Of a DNA stretch of 38,212 bases, positions 16,450 through 26,852 are shown in pieces. This DNA comes from Synergistaceae bacterium (lineage in GTDB: Bacteria > Synergistota > Synergistia > Synergistales > Aminobacteriaceae). The translations under genes and the position numbers were made by a program. The notes under the pieces are model-generated. The model was not told the DNA's origin. It worked only from the letters and a program-made list of their open reading frames with translations, and searched no databases. The stretch covers positions 1-38,212 of the forward strand of contig JAFSJO010000051.1 of NCBI GenBank assembly GCA_017449415.1, written 5' to 3'. The first letter of the stretch is position 1, and the number at the start of each line of letters is the position of its first letter.

Positions 16450-16503
16450 TTGTCTTTGTTCAAGTAATTTTCGTCGTTTTATGAGAGGGAGGTGAGTAAT
16501 ACA

Positions 16504-16839
16504 ATGGCGGACAACCCCACGATCGCTGAGATCAAAGCCGCCGAGGTTCAGGCCGCTAATGCCGTGCAAAAGGCCAAGGAGGACGCCGCGAAGAAACTCA
16601 ACCGCGCAGGAGCGGACGCGGAGAACTCTTTGAAAGAAGCACGACAGAACGCCGCGCGACAGTTCAGAGACAAGATCCGACGCGCCGAGGAGGCAGCTGA
16701 GACCAAGGCCAAGGCAACGTTATCAAAGCGCGAAGGAGAAGCAAAAGATTTTTACGCAAAACACAAGGACAAAATCCCAGCTGCGGCTTCATTCATAACG
16801 GAAGAGGTGATGAAAAAATATGGGAGTAGCCAAGCTTAA
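16504..16839 (+). CDS. V-type ATPase peripheral-stalk subunit H/G-like
   Basis: A 111-residue, Ala/Lys/Glu-rich protein that is almost entirely coiled coil, ending with a short globular tail ITEEVMKKYG. This matches the small peripheral-stalk subunit (archaeal AhaH, NtpF of Enterococcus, subunit G) that pairs with subunit E to hold the catalytic head against the a-type subunit. It is first in the operon, as ntpF is in Enterococcus. GGAGG (16488-16492) is 11 nt before ATG 16504. A GTG at 16492 would overlap the ribosome binding site and is rejected. The 3' end overlaps subunit I by 20 bp. Identity is by position and composition, as coiled-coil sequence alone is not specific. Confidence 0.82.
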   Translation: MADNPTIAEIKAAEVQAANAVQKAKEDAAKKLNRAGADAENSLKEARQNAARQFRDKIRRAEEAAETKAKATLSKREGEAKDFYAKHKDKIPAAASFITEEVMKKYGSSQA

Positions 16840-18823
16840 GAAGGCGGAACTTTATTATCACAAATCCGTTCACGAACAGATAGCCGCCGCTTTGCAGGAG
16901 ACTGGAGCGTGTCAGATCATCAGCACCGACGTGGAGAACCCGTCGCGACCCGCTGAAGTCGAAGCCCTCATCTCCCGCACTGAAGAGAAGCTCGCCGAAG
17001 TCCGTTATCTGAACAGAACGCTAACGCCCCATTACGTCGACCCGATCCCGGCTCTCGACAGAATGTTGGGTGAGCGTCCCGAGGTTACGATGACGGAGCT
17101 GGAGGAGCTTGCAAGTAAGACGGATTTGACCGCGATCTGCGACATCACACGCGCAGTGGAACGCGAGACAGGAGAGGTCAGGTTGAAACTCTCGGAGGCA
17201 AAGTTGAACGAGTCGATTTTGTCGTCTTTGGAGTTTTTTGATTACCCTCTCTCGGTCTTCAACGAAGGAACCCGGACGCTCACGGCTCTGGCAGGAACAG
17301 TCAAGCCCGAAAGTCTGCCCGGACTCAAGGCTGCGCTCGGGGAGTTTTCAAAGTTCGCGCAGGACACGGAACTAGTGATCGCTCCGTACGACGAGAAACA
17401 GAAGCCGACGGAAGTTTACGCCGTGTTGTTTTATTCGCGCTCTGTTGAAGCTGAGGTCAGGGAGGCTTGCGCCAAGAACGGGCTGTCGCTTGTCGAGATA
17501 CCCGCGTCATTTGAGGGCACGCCTGCCGAAGAGAAAGAGAAGACCGCAGCCGCGATAACAGAGCTTGAAGCTAAGGAGACGGAGTTGGCTGCGAAGATGG
17601 CCGCTCTCGCCGAGGAAAACATGCTGACGGTTCAGAAGCTCTCGGACTATTACAACAGCTTGGCCGGACGTTACAACGGCACAGCCGAAAGCGAAGAGAC
17701 TGAAAGCACAATGCTCACTAAGTTTTGGCTGCCTGCGGACAGGTCGGACGAAGTCAGAGCCAAGATCGAGGCCATAAGCCCCGAGGTTGAACTCACGCTC
17801 GCTGACCCCGAACCCGACGAAGAGCCGCCCGCGCTGTTGAACAACGGGAATTTAGTGAGGCCGTTCAACATTCTCACAGAGCTTTACTCGTCGCCGACAT
17901 ACAGAGGAATAGATCCGACACCGTTGCTGGCTCCGTTCTTCTGGATATTCTTCGGAATGTGTCTTGGCGATGCAGGTTACGCGCTCGTTGTATTCGGTAC
18001 GATCCTTTACGTCTTCAAGAAATATAAGAAAATTTCCGTCGGCGTTAAGGAGTTCATAAGGCTGTTCCTGTTCTGCTCGGTCTCGACGTTCATTTACGGC
18101 GTGATCTCGGGGAGTTTCTTTGGGAATTTCATTGACAGCTTTGTGCCGATATTGGTACCTTTGAAAAATTCATTAATGCTCGTCGACCCGATGTCCAACC
18201 CCATGCAGGTGCTTGGGATATCGTTGTTGCTCGGAGTTATTCACTTGATGTTCGGGCTTTTGGTCGCGGCTTATGAAAAAATTCGCGCTAAACAGGTCAT
18301 TGACGCGATCGGGAATGATATTTCGTGGTTCCTGTTGATCGTCGGGCTTTGCCTGTTCGGAGTTGGCACGGGCGGTATGATTCCTCCGCACTTCGTACAG
18401 ATCGGCGAGCTTATGGCGGTAATCGGAGCTGTGATAATTTTCCTGTACGCCGGCAAGGAGAAGAAAGGCATCATCAACAAGATCATTTCGGGCTTTTTGG
18501 CTCTTTACGGCTCAACGTCATATCTTGGAGATATTCTGAGCTACAGCAGGCTCTTGGCTCTGGGCTTCGGCTCGGCGGTCATCGGCATGGTCATCAACCT
18601 GCTCGGCGGCCTTGCGGCTGACATTCCATACGTCGGCTGGCTCGTGGCGATCACCGTCATCATTGGCGGACATATCTTCAGCATTGCGATAAACATACTC
18701 GGCTCATTCGTTCACCCGTTGAGGCTTCAGTATGTTGAGTTTTTCGGCAAGTTCTATTCGGGAGGCGGCGAACCGTTCACCCCGATGACGCTTTCGCAAG
18801 AATTTGTGAACGTGAAGGCGTGA
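16820..18823 (+). CDS. V-type ATPase subunit I (a-type membrane subunit)
   Basis: A 667-residue subunit that forms the ion half-channels beside the c-ring. The N-terminal cytoplasmic half (about 1-350) is charged and helical and contacts the E/H stalks. The C-terminal half has about seven membrane helices. Motifs include FFGMCLGDAGYALVVFG near 375-391, LGDILSYSRLLALGFGSAVIGMVIN near 570-594 (the conserved arginine of the ion path is in SYSRLLALG), and the end LGSFVHPLRLQYVEFFGKFY. Start ATG 16820 overlaps subunit H and follows GAGGTGAT. The TGA stop is followed directly by a heptad repeat hairpin before subunit K. Confidence 0.93.
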   Translation: MGVAKLKKAELYYHKSVHEQIAAALQETGACQIISTDVENPSRPAEVEALISRTEEKLAEVRYLNRTLTPHYVDPIPALDRMLGERPEVTMTELEELASKTDLTAICDITRAVERETGEVRLKLSEAKLNESILSSLEFFDYPLSVFNEGTRTLTALAGTVKPESLPGLKAALGEFSKFAQDTELVIAPYDEKQKPTEVYAVLFYSRSVEAEVREACAKNGLSLVEIPASFEGTPAEEKEKTAAAITELEAKETELAAKMAALAEENMLTVQKLSDYYNSLAGRYNGTAESEETESTMLTKFWLPADRSDEVRAKIEAISPEVELTLADPEPDEEPPALLNNGNLVRPFNILTELYSSPTYRGIDPTPLLAPFFWIFFGMCLGDAGYALVVFGTILYVFKKYKKISVGVKEFIRLFLFCSVSTFIYGVISGSFFGNFIDSFVPILVPLKNSLMLVDPMSNPMQVLGISLLLGVIHLMFGLLVAAYEKIRAKQVIDAIGNDISWFLLIVGLCLFGVGTGGMIPPHFVQIGELMAVIGAVIIFLYAGKEKKGIINKIISGFLALYGSTSYLGDILSYSRLLALGFGSAVIGMVINLLGGLAADIPYVGWLVAITVIIGGHIFSIAINILGSFVHPLRLQYVEFFGKFYSGGGEPFTPMTLSQEFVNVKA

Positions 18824-18841
18824 ATTTAGTTAGGAGTTAGG

Positions 18842-19403
<562 letters not shown>

Positions 19404-19421
19404 TCGGGCAGGTGTTGAGAA

Positions 19422-20000
19422 ATGGCACTTGCTGAAATCAAAAAGAAAATCAAAAACGATTCCGACGCGCAGATAAAGGCAATCGAAGCTGAGAACGACG
19501 AGAAAGTCCGCGAGATCAGCCGCAAAGTGAACGCTGAGATTAAAGAGGTTCAGGACGCTTACGCGGTAAGGCTTGGCAAGGAAGAGCCTGAGGTCTTGCG
19601 CCGTCGTGAGATCGTTGCGGAGCTTGACGCGAAGAGAATCGATCTGGGCGTTCGTCAGCGTCTTGTCAGCGAAGCGTTCGACATGGCACTGAAACAGCTC
19701 GTGGAGCTTGCGCCGGACAAATACGTCAAGTTCGCGGATAAGCTGATGGCTCAGGCTGTCTCGACCGGCAAAGAAGTCGTCTTCGTCGGCAAGAACGAAA
19801 AGCACTTGGATCAGCGATGGATCGACGGCTACAACGCGTCTCACGGAACGTCGCTCACGATTTCGGCCGAAAGGCTTCCGATAGCCGGGGGCTTCGTGCT
19901 TAGGAACGACAAGATCGACACAAACTGTTCGTGGGAGATGCTTTTGGCCGACAGCCGCGCTGATATAGAGACCGAAGTAGTGAAGCGGTTGTTTGCGTAA
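19422..20000 (+). CDS. V-type ATPase subunit E
   Basis: A 192-residue peripheral-stalk subunit. The N-terminal half (about 1-75) is a charged coiled coil that pairs with the H/G subunit. The C-terminal half is a globular cap that binds the catalytic head, with the family's IAGGFVLRNDKIDTNCSWEMLL stretch near 156-177. AGGTG lies 7 nt before ATG 19422. Gene order (K-E-C) matches the Enterococcus ntp and archaeal operons and supports the assignment. It ends 14 nt before the subunit C start. Confidence 0.9.
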   Translation: MALAEIKKKIKNDSDAQIKAIEAENDEKVREISRKVNAEIKEVQDAYAVRLGKEEPEVLRRREIVAELDAKRIDLGVRQRLVSEAFDMALKQLVELAPDKYVKFADKLMAQAVSTGKEVVFVGKNEKHLDQRWIDGYNASHGTSLTISAERLPIAGGFVLRNDKIDTNCSWEMLLADSRADIETEVVKRLFA

Positions 20001-20014
20001 GGAGGTGCGGCGGA

Positions 20015-21019
20015 GTGAGTTACGTATACGCCGTAGCAAGATTGCGGGGTATGGAAAATCACTTACTGGACTCGGCTTTCTTTTCGCGCCTTATGGACAG
20101 CGCAGGCATTGATGAAGCTATAAAGGCGCTCGGCGAGACTTCATATTCGCAGTGGATTTCGCAGACCGGCGCAGCTAACTTCGACAAGGCAATCGACTCC
20201 GAAATTCTCGCGACCTGCGAGGAGCTTCAGAGATTCGTACCTGATAAGGAGCTGCTCGACATCTTTAGGCTGCCTTACGACTTCCACAACGTGAAAGTTT
20301 TGCTAAAAGGTCTGTTCAAAGTTCGCGGCGGTGAGACTGAGGGTCGACGCTACGATCTGATTTCAAAGCTCGGGACGATCGACACCGAGGAGCTTACGAA
20401 TGCTATCGAGACTGAAGAGTATGGCTTCCTGCCTTACGGGCTTACGGATCTGATCCCGCAGTGCTGGCAGCTCTGGGACGCGACGAAGAACGCTCAGGCC
20501 GTCGAGCTTCTTGTGGATCATCAGATGTTCAAAGCTATGCTTGCGCTTGCGGAGAGTCTGAACATGCCCGACGTGGTTCGATGGGTGCGGAACAAAATCG
20601 ACGCTGAAAACCTGCGTGCGGCGATAAGGCTCGCGAGAATGAAATACGACTCGTCGAAAGCTCTCGCGTTCTTCCATGAGGGAGGCACGATAAGAGCTGA
20701 CGACATGGCGAAATTGCTGAACGAGCCGCAGGAGACGTGGAGCAGAATACTTTCCTACACCGACATCGGAGCTGTGCTGAGCGTGTTGCAGGAGCAGTCC
20801 GACATTAAGGCTTCGTTGTCCGACGTGTCGAAGGCTCTTGATGATTACCTGCTCAAAGTCCTTGAAAGCGCGAAATACTCAATGGACGCTCCGGCGAATG
20901 TCTTGCTGTATCTGTTGAGCAAGGAGGCCGAGGCTCGTAACATGCGCGTAGCTCTCGTGTGTGTCGCTGGCGGACTTGATCGCGAGTTTGGAAGGAGGCT
21001 GTTGAGCAATGGCAGATAG
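20015..21019 (+). CDS. V-type ATPase subunit C (d-type central-stalk cap)
   Basis: A 334-residue, all-helical, funnel-shaped subunit that couples the central stalk (D/F) to the c-ring. Typical features are the N-terminal YVYAVARLRGMENHLL, then FRLPYDFHNVKVLLKG near 86-101, and VRWVRNKIDAENLRAAIRLAR near 188-208. The start is GTG 20015, with GGAGGTG at 20001-20007. The 3' end overlaps subunit F by 11 bp. In an operon with subunits I and K this is the NtpC/AhaC protein, not the peripheral eukaryotic-type C subunit. Confidence 0.92.
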   Translation: MSYVYAVARLRGMENHLLDSAFFSRLMDSAGIDEAIKALGETSYSQWISQTGAANFDKAIDSEILATCEELQRFVPDKELLDIFRLPYDFHNVKVLLKGLFKVRGGETEGRRYDLISKLGTIDTEELTNAIETEEYGFLPYGLTDLIPQCWQLWDATKNAQAVELLVDHQMFKAMLALAESLNMPDVVRWVRNKIDAENLRAAIRLARMKYDSSKALAFFHEGGTIRADDMAKLLNEPQETWSRILSYTDIGAVLSVLQEQSDIKASLSDVSKALDDYLLKVLESAKYSMDAPANVLLYLLSKEAEARNMRVALVCVAGGLDREFGRRLLSNGR

Positions 21020-21365
21020 CAGACCCGCTGAGCGGGGTTCCTACCGCCCTATGGCGGCTATTGGAAGTTACGAGATGGCTTTGCCGTTCCAGGCTGTCGG
21101 AGTCAGGAGCGTCATCTTAACGGCTGAGAACCGCAGCACCTTTGAGTCCACGTTGGAGCAGCTTGCGCGAGAAGATTACGCCGTAGTTTTCATTCAGGAA
21201 GATTTGTTCGTCGAGTTCACGGACAAAGTCGAGGAAATTAACGATAAGTATCAGACCAGCGTCCTTCCCGTCCCTGGACCTTCGGGAGCTACGGGAGCGG
21301 GGCTTGCCTCAATCAGAGGAAGCGTCGAAAAGGCCGTCGGTATGGATATTTTTGCAGAGAGATAA
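21009..21365 (+). CDS. V-type ATPase subunit F
   Basis: A 118-residue small central-stalk subunit (NtpG/AhaF). After an unusual polar extension of about 18 residues, it shows IGSYEMALPFQAVGVRSV near 18-35, YAVVFIQEDL near 57-66, and a Pro/Gly-rich stretch VLPVPGPSGATGAGLASIRGSVEKAVG. These fit the Rossmann-like F subunit that binds subunit D in the rotor. Start ATG 21009 overlaps subunit C by 11 bp, which suggests coupled translation. It is followed after 24 bp by subunit A with a fresh ribosome binding site. Confidence 0.9.
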   Translation: MADSRPAERGSYRPMAAIGSYEMALPFQAVGVRSVILTAENRSTFESTLEQLAREDYAVVFIQEDLFVEFTDKVEEINDKYQTSVLPVPGPSGATGAGLASIRGSVEKAVGMDIFAER

Positions 21366-21389
21366 ATATGGAGGCGGGAGATTATAAAA

Positions 21390-23183
21390 ATGCCTGAGAA
21401 AAAAGAAATTAAAGGAACTATAGAGAGAATCTCCGGCTCTCTTGTAGTAGCCAGCGGCATGGCCGGCGCGAGTATGCAGGACGTTGTGCATATCGGTGAG
21501 CTTGGCCTCGTCGGCGAAATACTTGAGGTCAACGGCGACAAAGCGTCGATCCAGGTCTATGAAGAGACCTCTGGACTGATGCCCGGCGAGCCTGTTGTCT
21601 CAATCGGAGAGCCTTTGAGCGTAGAGCTTGGCCCGGGAATTATCGAGCAGTTCTACGACGGAATACAGAGACCGCTCGAACTCATCGAGAAAGCCGCGAA
21701 GAGCCACTACATTTCACGCGGTATCAGCGTCCCTGCGCTCGACAGAAACAAGAAATGGAACTTCGATCCCAGAGTCAAAGTCGGCGATGAAGTCATTGCT
21801 GGCGATATCCTCGGCGTTGTTCAGGAGACTGTCGTAGTCGAACACAGGATCATGGTGCCCAACGGAGTCAAAGGCAAGGTAGCGAAGATCGAGAAAGGCG
21901 AGCATACGATCGAAGAAGTTATCGCAGTCATTGATGACAACGGAACGAAGCACAACATCACGATGTTACAGCGTTGGCCTGTCCGTAAGCCTCGACCCGT
22001 CAAGACACGTCTCGCGCCTAACGTCCCAATGACGACAGGGCAGAGAGTTGTTGATGCGTTCTTCCCGGTCGCGCTTGGCGGAACGGCTTGTGTCCCCGGT
22101 CCTTTCGGTTCGGGCAAGACGGTCATTCAGCACCAGTTCGCGAAGTGGGCTCAGGCTCAGATCGTTGTCTATGTCGGCTGCGGTGAGCGTGGCAACGAGA
22201 TGACCGACGTTCTTTTGGAGTTCCCGGAGCTTGATGACCCTCAGACCGGTCAGCCCTTGATGAAGCGTACAACGCTCATAGCCAACACTTCCAACATGCC
22301 TGTTGCGGCTCGTGAGGCAAGCGTCTACACGGCGATCACGCTGGCGGAGTATTATCGCGACATGGGTTACTCGGTCGCTCTTATGGCGGACTCGACGAGC
22401 CGATGGGCTGAAGCTCTGCGCGAAATGTCAGGCCGACTCGAAGAGATGCCCGGTGAGGAAGGTTACCCTGCATATTTGGGCACTCGTCTGGCGAGCTTCT
22501 ACGAAAGAGCGGGACGCTGCATTGTCAACGGCAAGGACGGACGTGAGGGATCTATCACCGTCATCGGCGCAGTTTCACCTCCCGGCGGCGACTTGTCCGA
22601 GCCTGTTACGCAGAACACTCTCCGAGTTACGAAAGTCTTCTGGGGACTTGATGCGAACTTGGCTTATCAGAGACACTTCCCGGCGATCAACTGGCTGTCG
22701 AGCTACTCGCTGTACACGGACAGACTTGACGCTTACTGGGACGAGAAATTTGACGACCAGTGGAGCGGCCTGAGAGTCGAGGCCATGGGCTTGCTGGAGC
22801 AGGAGTCGCAGCTTAACGAGGTCGTTCGTCTCGTCGGAATTGACGCTCTTTCACGCGATGAGCGCATGGTCATGGAGACGGCCAAGTCGCTTCGTGAGGA
22901 CTTCCTCCACCAGAACGCTTTCCACGAGATCGACACCTATGCTTCGATGGATAAGCAGTTCAAGATGTTGAAAACGATCGTCAACTTCCACCACGCCGGA
23001 CTCGACGCTCTTCACAAGGGTGCGCCCATGAACAAGCTCTTTAACTTGCCGGTTCGTGAGCAGATCGCGAGAATGCGCTATCTTGAAGAGAAAGACATCG
23101 GCCAGATCGACAAGCTCGACGACACAATGAAAGAGCAGATTAACGCAATAGTTCCTGTCGGAGGTGATAGCAATGCTGCCTAG
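21390..23183 (+). CDS. V-type ATPase catalytic subunit A
   Basis: A 597-residue catalytic subunit that binds and hydrolyses or makes ATP. The P-loop GPFGSGKT is at 237-244. The long non-homologous bulge typical of V/A-type A subunits spans about 115-185. Further motifs are [32 protein letters not shown], the [18 protein letters not shown] block and [19 protein letters not shown] precedes ATG 21390. The 3' end overlaps subunit B by 11 bp. It is clearly separate from F-type beta by the A-subunit bulge and the GPFGSGKT loop. Confidence 0.97.
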   Translation: MPEKKEIKGTIERISGSLVVASGMAGASMQDVVHIGELGLVGEILEVNGDKASIQVYEETSGLMPGEPVVSIGEPLSVELGPGIIEQFYDGIQRPLELIEKAAKSHYISRGISVPALDRNKKWNFDPRVKVGDEVIAGDILGVVQETVVVEHRIMVPNGVKGKVAKIEKGEHTIEEVIAVIDDNGTKHNITMLQRWPVRKPRPVKTRLAPNVPMTTGQRVVDAFFPVALGGTACVPGPFGSGKTVIQHQFAKWAQAQIVVYVGCGERGNEMTDVLLEFPELDDPQTGQPLMKRTTLIANTSNMPVAAREASVYTAITLAEYYRDMGYSVALMADSTSRWAEALREMSGRLEEMPGEEGYPAYLGTRLASFYERAGRCIVNGKDGREGSITVIGAVSPPGGDLSEPVTQNTLRVTKVFWGLDANLAYQRHFPAINWLSSYSLYTDRLDAYWDEKFDDQWSGLRVEAMGLLEQESQLNEVVRLVGIDALSRDERMVMETAKSLREDFLHQNAFHEIDTYASMDKQFKMLKTIVNFHHAGLDALHKGAPMNKLFNLPVREQIARMRYLEEKDIGQIDKLDDTMKEQINAIVPVGGDSNAA

Positions 23184-24579
23184 AGAATATAGAACCATTT
23201 CGAGCATTTCCGGCCCCCTTATGATGGTCGAGAACACTTCGGACGTTCGCTTCGATGAGCTTGCTGAGATTTCTTTGAGCAACGGCGAGAAGCGTCGCGG
23301 TCGTGTCCTTGAAATCGAGAAAGATCGTGCGCTGGTTCAGGTCTTCGAGGGCACGTCGGGGATCGAGAACGAAGACACGAAAGTCAGATTTTTGGGCAAG
23401 GTCGTTACGCTCCCGGTCGCTAGGAACATGCTTGGCCGAGTCTTCAACGGACGCGGTGAGCCTATTGACGGCGGTGCGCCTCTCATTGCCGAGCAGAATC
23501 TTGACATCAACGGTATGCCGATGAACCCGTTCTCACACGACTTCCCGAGTGAGTTCATTCAGACAGGTATCTCGACTATCGACGGACTTAACCCAATGGT
23601 CAGAGGTCAGAAGCTCCCGATCTTCTCAGCCTCCGGACTTCCTCATAACAGAATGGCGGCTCAGATCGCGCGACAGGCTACAGTCATCAGCGGCCACGAG
23701 GATTTCGCGGTCGTGTTCGCGGCAATGGGCATCACGTTTGAAGAGGCTTCGTTCTTCATGGAGGACTTCAGACGCACGGGCGCACTCCAGCGGACAGTGT
23801 TGTATATCAACCTTGCGGACGACCCGGCAATCGAAAGAATTTCGACCCCGCGTATAGCTCTGACAGCGGCGGAGTATCTTGCGTTCGAGTGCGACATGCA
23901 CGTCGTTGTTATTCTCACGGACTTGACGAACTACTGCGAAGCTCTGCGCGAAATTTCAGCGGCTCGTAAGGAAGTTCCCGGCCGACGAGGCTATCCCGGC
24001 TATCTCTATACCGACCTTGCGACAATGTACGAACGCGCCGGAAGGCTCAAAGGCAAGAAAGGTTCGATCACTCAGATCCCGATCCTGACGATGCCCGAAG
24101 ATGACAAGACCCACCCGATCCCCGACCTTACGGGCTACATCACCGAGGGTCAGATCATTCTGAGCCGAAGCCTTCACCGTCAGGGCATCTATCCGCCTGT
24201 CGATGTCATGCCGTCGCTGTCGAGACTTAAAGACAAAGGTATCGGGCGCGACAAGACTCGTGAAGACCACGCCGACCTCATGAACCAGCTGTTCGCGGCT
24301 TACGCACGAGGCAAGGAAGCCAAGGAGCTTGCTGTCATCTTGGGCGAGGGCGCACTGTCCGACGAAGATAAAGCCTTTGCGAAGTTCTCAACGGTCTTCG
24401 AGGATAAATACGTCCGTCAGGGCGAGTACGAGAACAGGACGATCAAAGAGACCCTTGAACTCGGCTGGAACCTGCTGACGATGATCCCGGTTAAAGAGCT
24501 GAAGAGAATCAGAGACGCTTACATCGAGAAATATTTGAACCCTTTGTTGAAGGCAAAAGCTGAAAAGGGCGAGAACTAA
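23173..24579 (+). CDS. V-type ATPase subunit B
   Basis: A 468-residue non-catalytic subunit of the V1 hexamer. It starts [20 protein letters not shown]. The P-loop region is degenerate ([19 protein letters not shown]), as expected for B subunits, and is followed by [47 protein letters not shown] 23173 follows a complete GGAGGTGAT (23160-23168) by a short gap. The GTG at 23164 lies inside that ribosome binding site and is rejected. It overlaps subunit A by 11 bp, which fits the 3:3 stoichiometry through coupled translation. Confidence 0.97.
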   Translation: MLPREYRTISSISGPLMMVENTSDVRFDELAEISLSNGEKRRGRVLEIEKDRALVQVFEGTSGIENEDTKVRFLGKVVTLPVARNMLGRVFNGRGEPIDGGAPLIAEQNLDINGMPMNPFSHDFPSEFIQTGISTIDGLNPMVRGQKLPIFSASGLPHNRMAAQIARQATVISGHEDFAVVFAAMGITFEEASFFMEDFRRTGALQRTVLYINLADDPAIERISTPRIALTAAEYLAFECDMHVVVILTDLTNYCEALREISAARKEVPGRRGYPGYLYTDLATMYERAGRLKGKKGSITQIPILTMPEDDKTHPIPDLTGYITEGQIILSRSLHRQGIYPPVDVMPSLSRLKDKGIGRDKTREDHADLMNQLFAAYARGKEAKELAVILGEGALSDEDKAFAKFSTVFEDKYVRQGEYENRTIKETLELGWNLLTMIPVKELKRIRDAYIEKYLNPLLKAKAEKGEN

Positions 24580-24595
24580 GGGAGGGATTTGACCG

Positions 24596-25216
24596 ATGGC
24601 ACGCATCAATGTCAACCCCAACCGAATGGAACTTTCGAGGCTGAAGAAGCGTTTGGCGGTCGCTAAGCGCGGACACAAGCTCTTGAAGGACAAGCAGGAC
24701 GCACTCATCAAAGCGTTCCTCGAAAAGGCTCGCGCAGGCAAAGAACTCCGTGAAGCCGTCGAGAAAGAGCTTGCGGAGTGCTACGGGACTTTCGTATTAT
24801 CGAGAGCGCAGACAACGCCGGAGATTTTGGAACAGGCCTTGATGTTCCCGGGCGCGAAGTCGACGCTTTCGGTGAGCTGGCACAACGTCATGAGCGTTAT
24901 GGTTCCGGAGTACGACGTTAAGCAGGAGGGCAACCCGGTCAACTATGGCTTCGTGAATGTCCCGCTGCTGCTCGATGCGGCTTTGGAACAGTTCAGCGAC
25001 CTCATCGTGAGACTGCTGCACCTCGCCGCCGAAGAGAAAGCTATCCGCCTCATGGCCGGAGAGATCGAGCGCACGCGCCGCAGGGTCAACGCCCTTGAGT
25101 ACGTCATGATCCCGAACTTGGCCGAGACAATCCGCTACATCAGCATGAAGCTCGACGAGCAGGAACGTTCAACGCTCAGCCGCCTCATGAAGATCAAAGA
25201 GATCGTTTCGGCGTAA
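24596..25216 (+). CDS. V-type ATPase subunit D (central rotor shaft)
   Basis: A 206-residue subunit forming the long antiparallel coiled-coil shaft of the rotor. The N-terminal motif NVNPNRMELSRLKKRLAVAKRGHKLLKDKQDAL is near 5-37 and the C-terminal motif RTRRRVNALEYVMIPNLAETIRYI is near 160-183; both are hallmarks of V/A-type D subunits. GGGAGGG precedes ATG 24596, 16 bp after subunit B. It is the last gene of the operon and is followed within 20 nt by a strong terminator. Confidence 0.96.
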   Translation: MARINVNPNRMELSRLKKRLAVAKRGHKLLKDKQDALIKAFLEKARAGKELREAVEKELAECYGTFVLSRAQTTPEILEQALMFPGAKSTLSVSWHNVMSVMVPEYDVKQEGNPVNYGFVNVPLLLDAALEQFSDLIVRLLHLAAEEKAIRLMAGEIERTRRRVNALEYVMIPNLAETIRYISMKLDEQERSTLSRLMKIKEIVSA

Positions 25217-25233
25217 GAAGTTTAGAATTTTTG

Positions 25234-25265
25234 TCCCCTCGACATGTGCCGGGGGGATTTTTTTT
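25234..25265 (+). terminator. Rho-independent terminator of the V-ATPase operon
   Basis: An 8-bp stem (25234-25241 with 25250-25257, one G-T wobble) closes an 8-nt loop and is followed directly by eight T (25258-25265). It lies just after subunit D. The GAGGAGGA ribosome binding site of hflK begins immediately after, so hflK must be reached by read-through or by a promoter overlapping the terminator. Confidence 0.9.
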
Positions 25266-25282
25266 GAGGAGGATTGTTAAAC

Positions 25283-26182
25283 TTGAAAGCTCAAAAATTT
25301 TTAGCTCCGATTGTGATCGCTGTCGCGCTTGCGGTGTTGGTGTCGCTTGACGGCTTCTACACTGTCGGCGAGCAGGAGCAGGCCGTCATCACGATGTTCG
25401 GAAATATCGTACGGACTGACACGGCGGGATTATATTTCAAAATTCCGTTCGTTCAGAGCGTCCATATCGTCGACATGACCACTCACGGCACGGGCATCGG
25501 CTATCGGACGGACAAGGCCGGGCGCAACGTCGTACAGGCTGACGAAAGCGTCATGATCACGTCGGACTTCAATTTCGTGAACATTGATTTCTATCTCGAA
25601 TACAAAGTCTCTGATCCGGTCGCGTATCTCTACAACTCCGACACGCCTGAGAACATCTTGAAGAACATGCTGCTTGCGTGTATCCGTGGCACGGTCGCGG
25701 ACTATCCTGTCGACGAGGTCATCACGACGGGCAAGAATCAAATTCAAGTCTCAGTGCGCGAGAAGCTCACGGCTATGTTGGCTCAGAGCGATATCGGCCT
25801 CCAGTGCGTCAACCTCACCGTGCAGGACGCTGAACCGCCGACCGAGAAGATCATTCAGGCATTCAAAGAGGTTGAGACAGCTCGACAGGCTCGCGAGACG
25901 ATGATCAACAGCGCGAAGAAATATCAATCCGAGCAGCTCCCACTCGCTGAGGCCAAGGCCGACCAGATAATCCAACGCGCCGAAGCCATCAAGTCAGCCC
26001 GCATAGCCGAGGCCAACGGTCAGACAGCACGCTTCAATAACATGTTCGAGGAGTACAAGACCTACCCGCTCATCACGAAGCAGAGATTATTCTACGAAGC
26101 TCTCGAAGAAGTCTTGCCGGACGCGAAAGTCATCATCACGGACGGAAGCTCGCAGAAATTATTGCCGATCGACAAGTTTTAA
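25283..26182 (+). CDS. hflK: HflK-like SPFH/prohibitin-domain membrane protein
   Basis: A 299-residue membrane protein with an N-terminal helix (about 8-24) and a band-7/SPFH domain (VGEQEQAVITMFGNIV, LEYKVSDPVAYLYN), then a long helical region ending near residue 280. With HflC it forms a large cage that controls the FtsH protease and membrane domains. There is no Gly/Pro-rich N-terminal tail of E. coli HflK. The start is taken as TTG 25283, 10 nt after GGAGG (25268-25272). A TTG at 25274 is only one base from it. An SGNH hydrolase gene separates it from hflC, which is unusual. HflK rather than HflC is assigned by order and by sequence divergence from the downstream copy. Confidence 0.82.
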   Translation: MKAQKFLAPIVIAVALAVLVSLDGFYTVGEQEQAVITMFGNIVRTDTAGLYFKIPFVQSVHIVDMTTHGTGIGYRTDKAGRNVVQADESVMITSDFNFVNIDFYLEYKVSDPVAYLYNSDTPENILKNMLLACIRGTVADYPVDEVITTGKNQIQVSVREKLTAMLAQSDIGLQCVNLTVQDAEPPTEKIIQAFKEVETARQARETMINSAKKYQSEQLPLAEAKADQIIQRAEAIKSARIAEANGQTARFNNMFEEYKTYPLITKQRLFYEALEEVLPDAKVIITDGSSQKLLPIDKF

Positions 26183-26194
26183 GGAGGGTTATCA

Positions 26195-26845
26195 ATGAAG
26201 AAGATCATCACGTTGCTTGCGCTCGTGTTCATCAGCGCGGCTGCGTTCGCAGTGGACAACATCGACACGCCTTATTATAAAATCAAATGGAGCATCTTTG
26301 AGAACATGCCAAAGAACGAGGGAGAAATTGTCTTCGTGGGGGACAGCCTCACGGATTACGTGAAGTTCGACGAGCTTGTGCCCGAGCTTCGGATCAGGAA
26401 CCGCGGAATCGCTGGCGACACGACAGTCGGAGTTTTGAACCGTCTCGACGGGATCATCAGCTTGAAGCCGTCGAAGCTGTTCTTGTTAATCGGAACCAAC
26501 GATATAGTTTTCAATCGCGAGCCTGATGAGATCGTCAGCAACATCGCCAAGATTCTCGCAACGATCCGCGAACAGTCTCCGAACACCGTCATATATGTTC
26601 AAACTCTGTTCCCGGTCAATCACAGCTTCGGGGACTCACGCCGACCCCCCGAGACTATCCTCGCGATTAATTCCAAGCTCGCGAAGCTAGCTGACGAGAT
26701 GAAGCTCACACTGATCGACACGTACTCGCTGTTCGCTGAAGATGACACGCTGCCGGAACGCTACACCGTCGACGGTATTCACTTGAATGGCGCGGGGATA
26801 GTGCGCTGGGTCGAGTTCCTGTCGCCGTGGCTCAATGAGAGGTGA
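26195..26845 (+). CDS. Exported SGNH/GDSL-family esterase
   Basis: A 216-residue hydrolase with a cleavable signal peptide (1-19, ending AAAFA). SGNH blocks are present in order: FVGDSLTD with the nucleophile S51, the GIAGD glycine block near 71-75, LIGTNDI with N102, and VDGIHLN with D193 and H196. This resembles platelet-activating-factor acetylhydrolase-like esterases and acyl or peptidoglycan O-deacetylases. The substrate is unknown. An AAGGAGG precedes ATG 26195, 12 bp after hflK. The stop is 7 bp before hflC. Its place inside the hflK-hflC pair suggests co-expression with that complex and a periplasmic or membrane-facing role. Confidence 0.88.
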   Translation: MKKIITLLALVFISAAAFAVDNIDTPYYKIKWSIFENMPKNEGEIVFVGDSLTDYVKFDELVPELRIRNRGIAGDTTVGVLNRLDGIISLKPSKLFLLIGTNDIVFNREPDEIVSNIAKILATIREQSPNTVIYVQTLFPVNHSFGDSRRPPETILAINSKLAKLADEMKLTLIDTYSLFAEDDTLPERYTVDGIHLNGAGIVRWVEFLSPWLNER

Positions 26846-26852
26846 GAGGCTC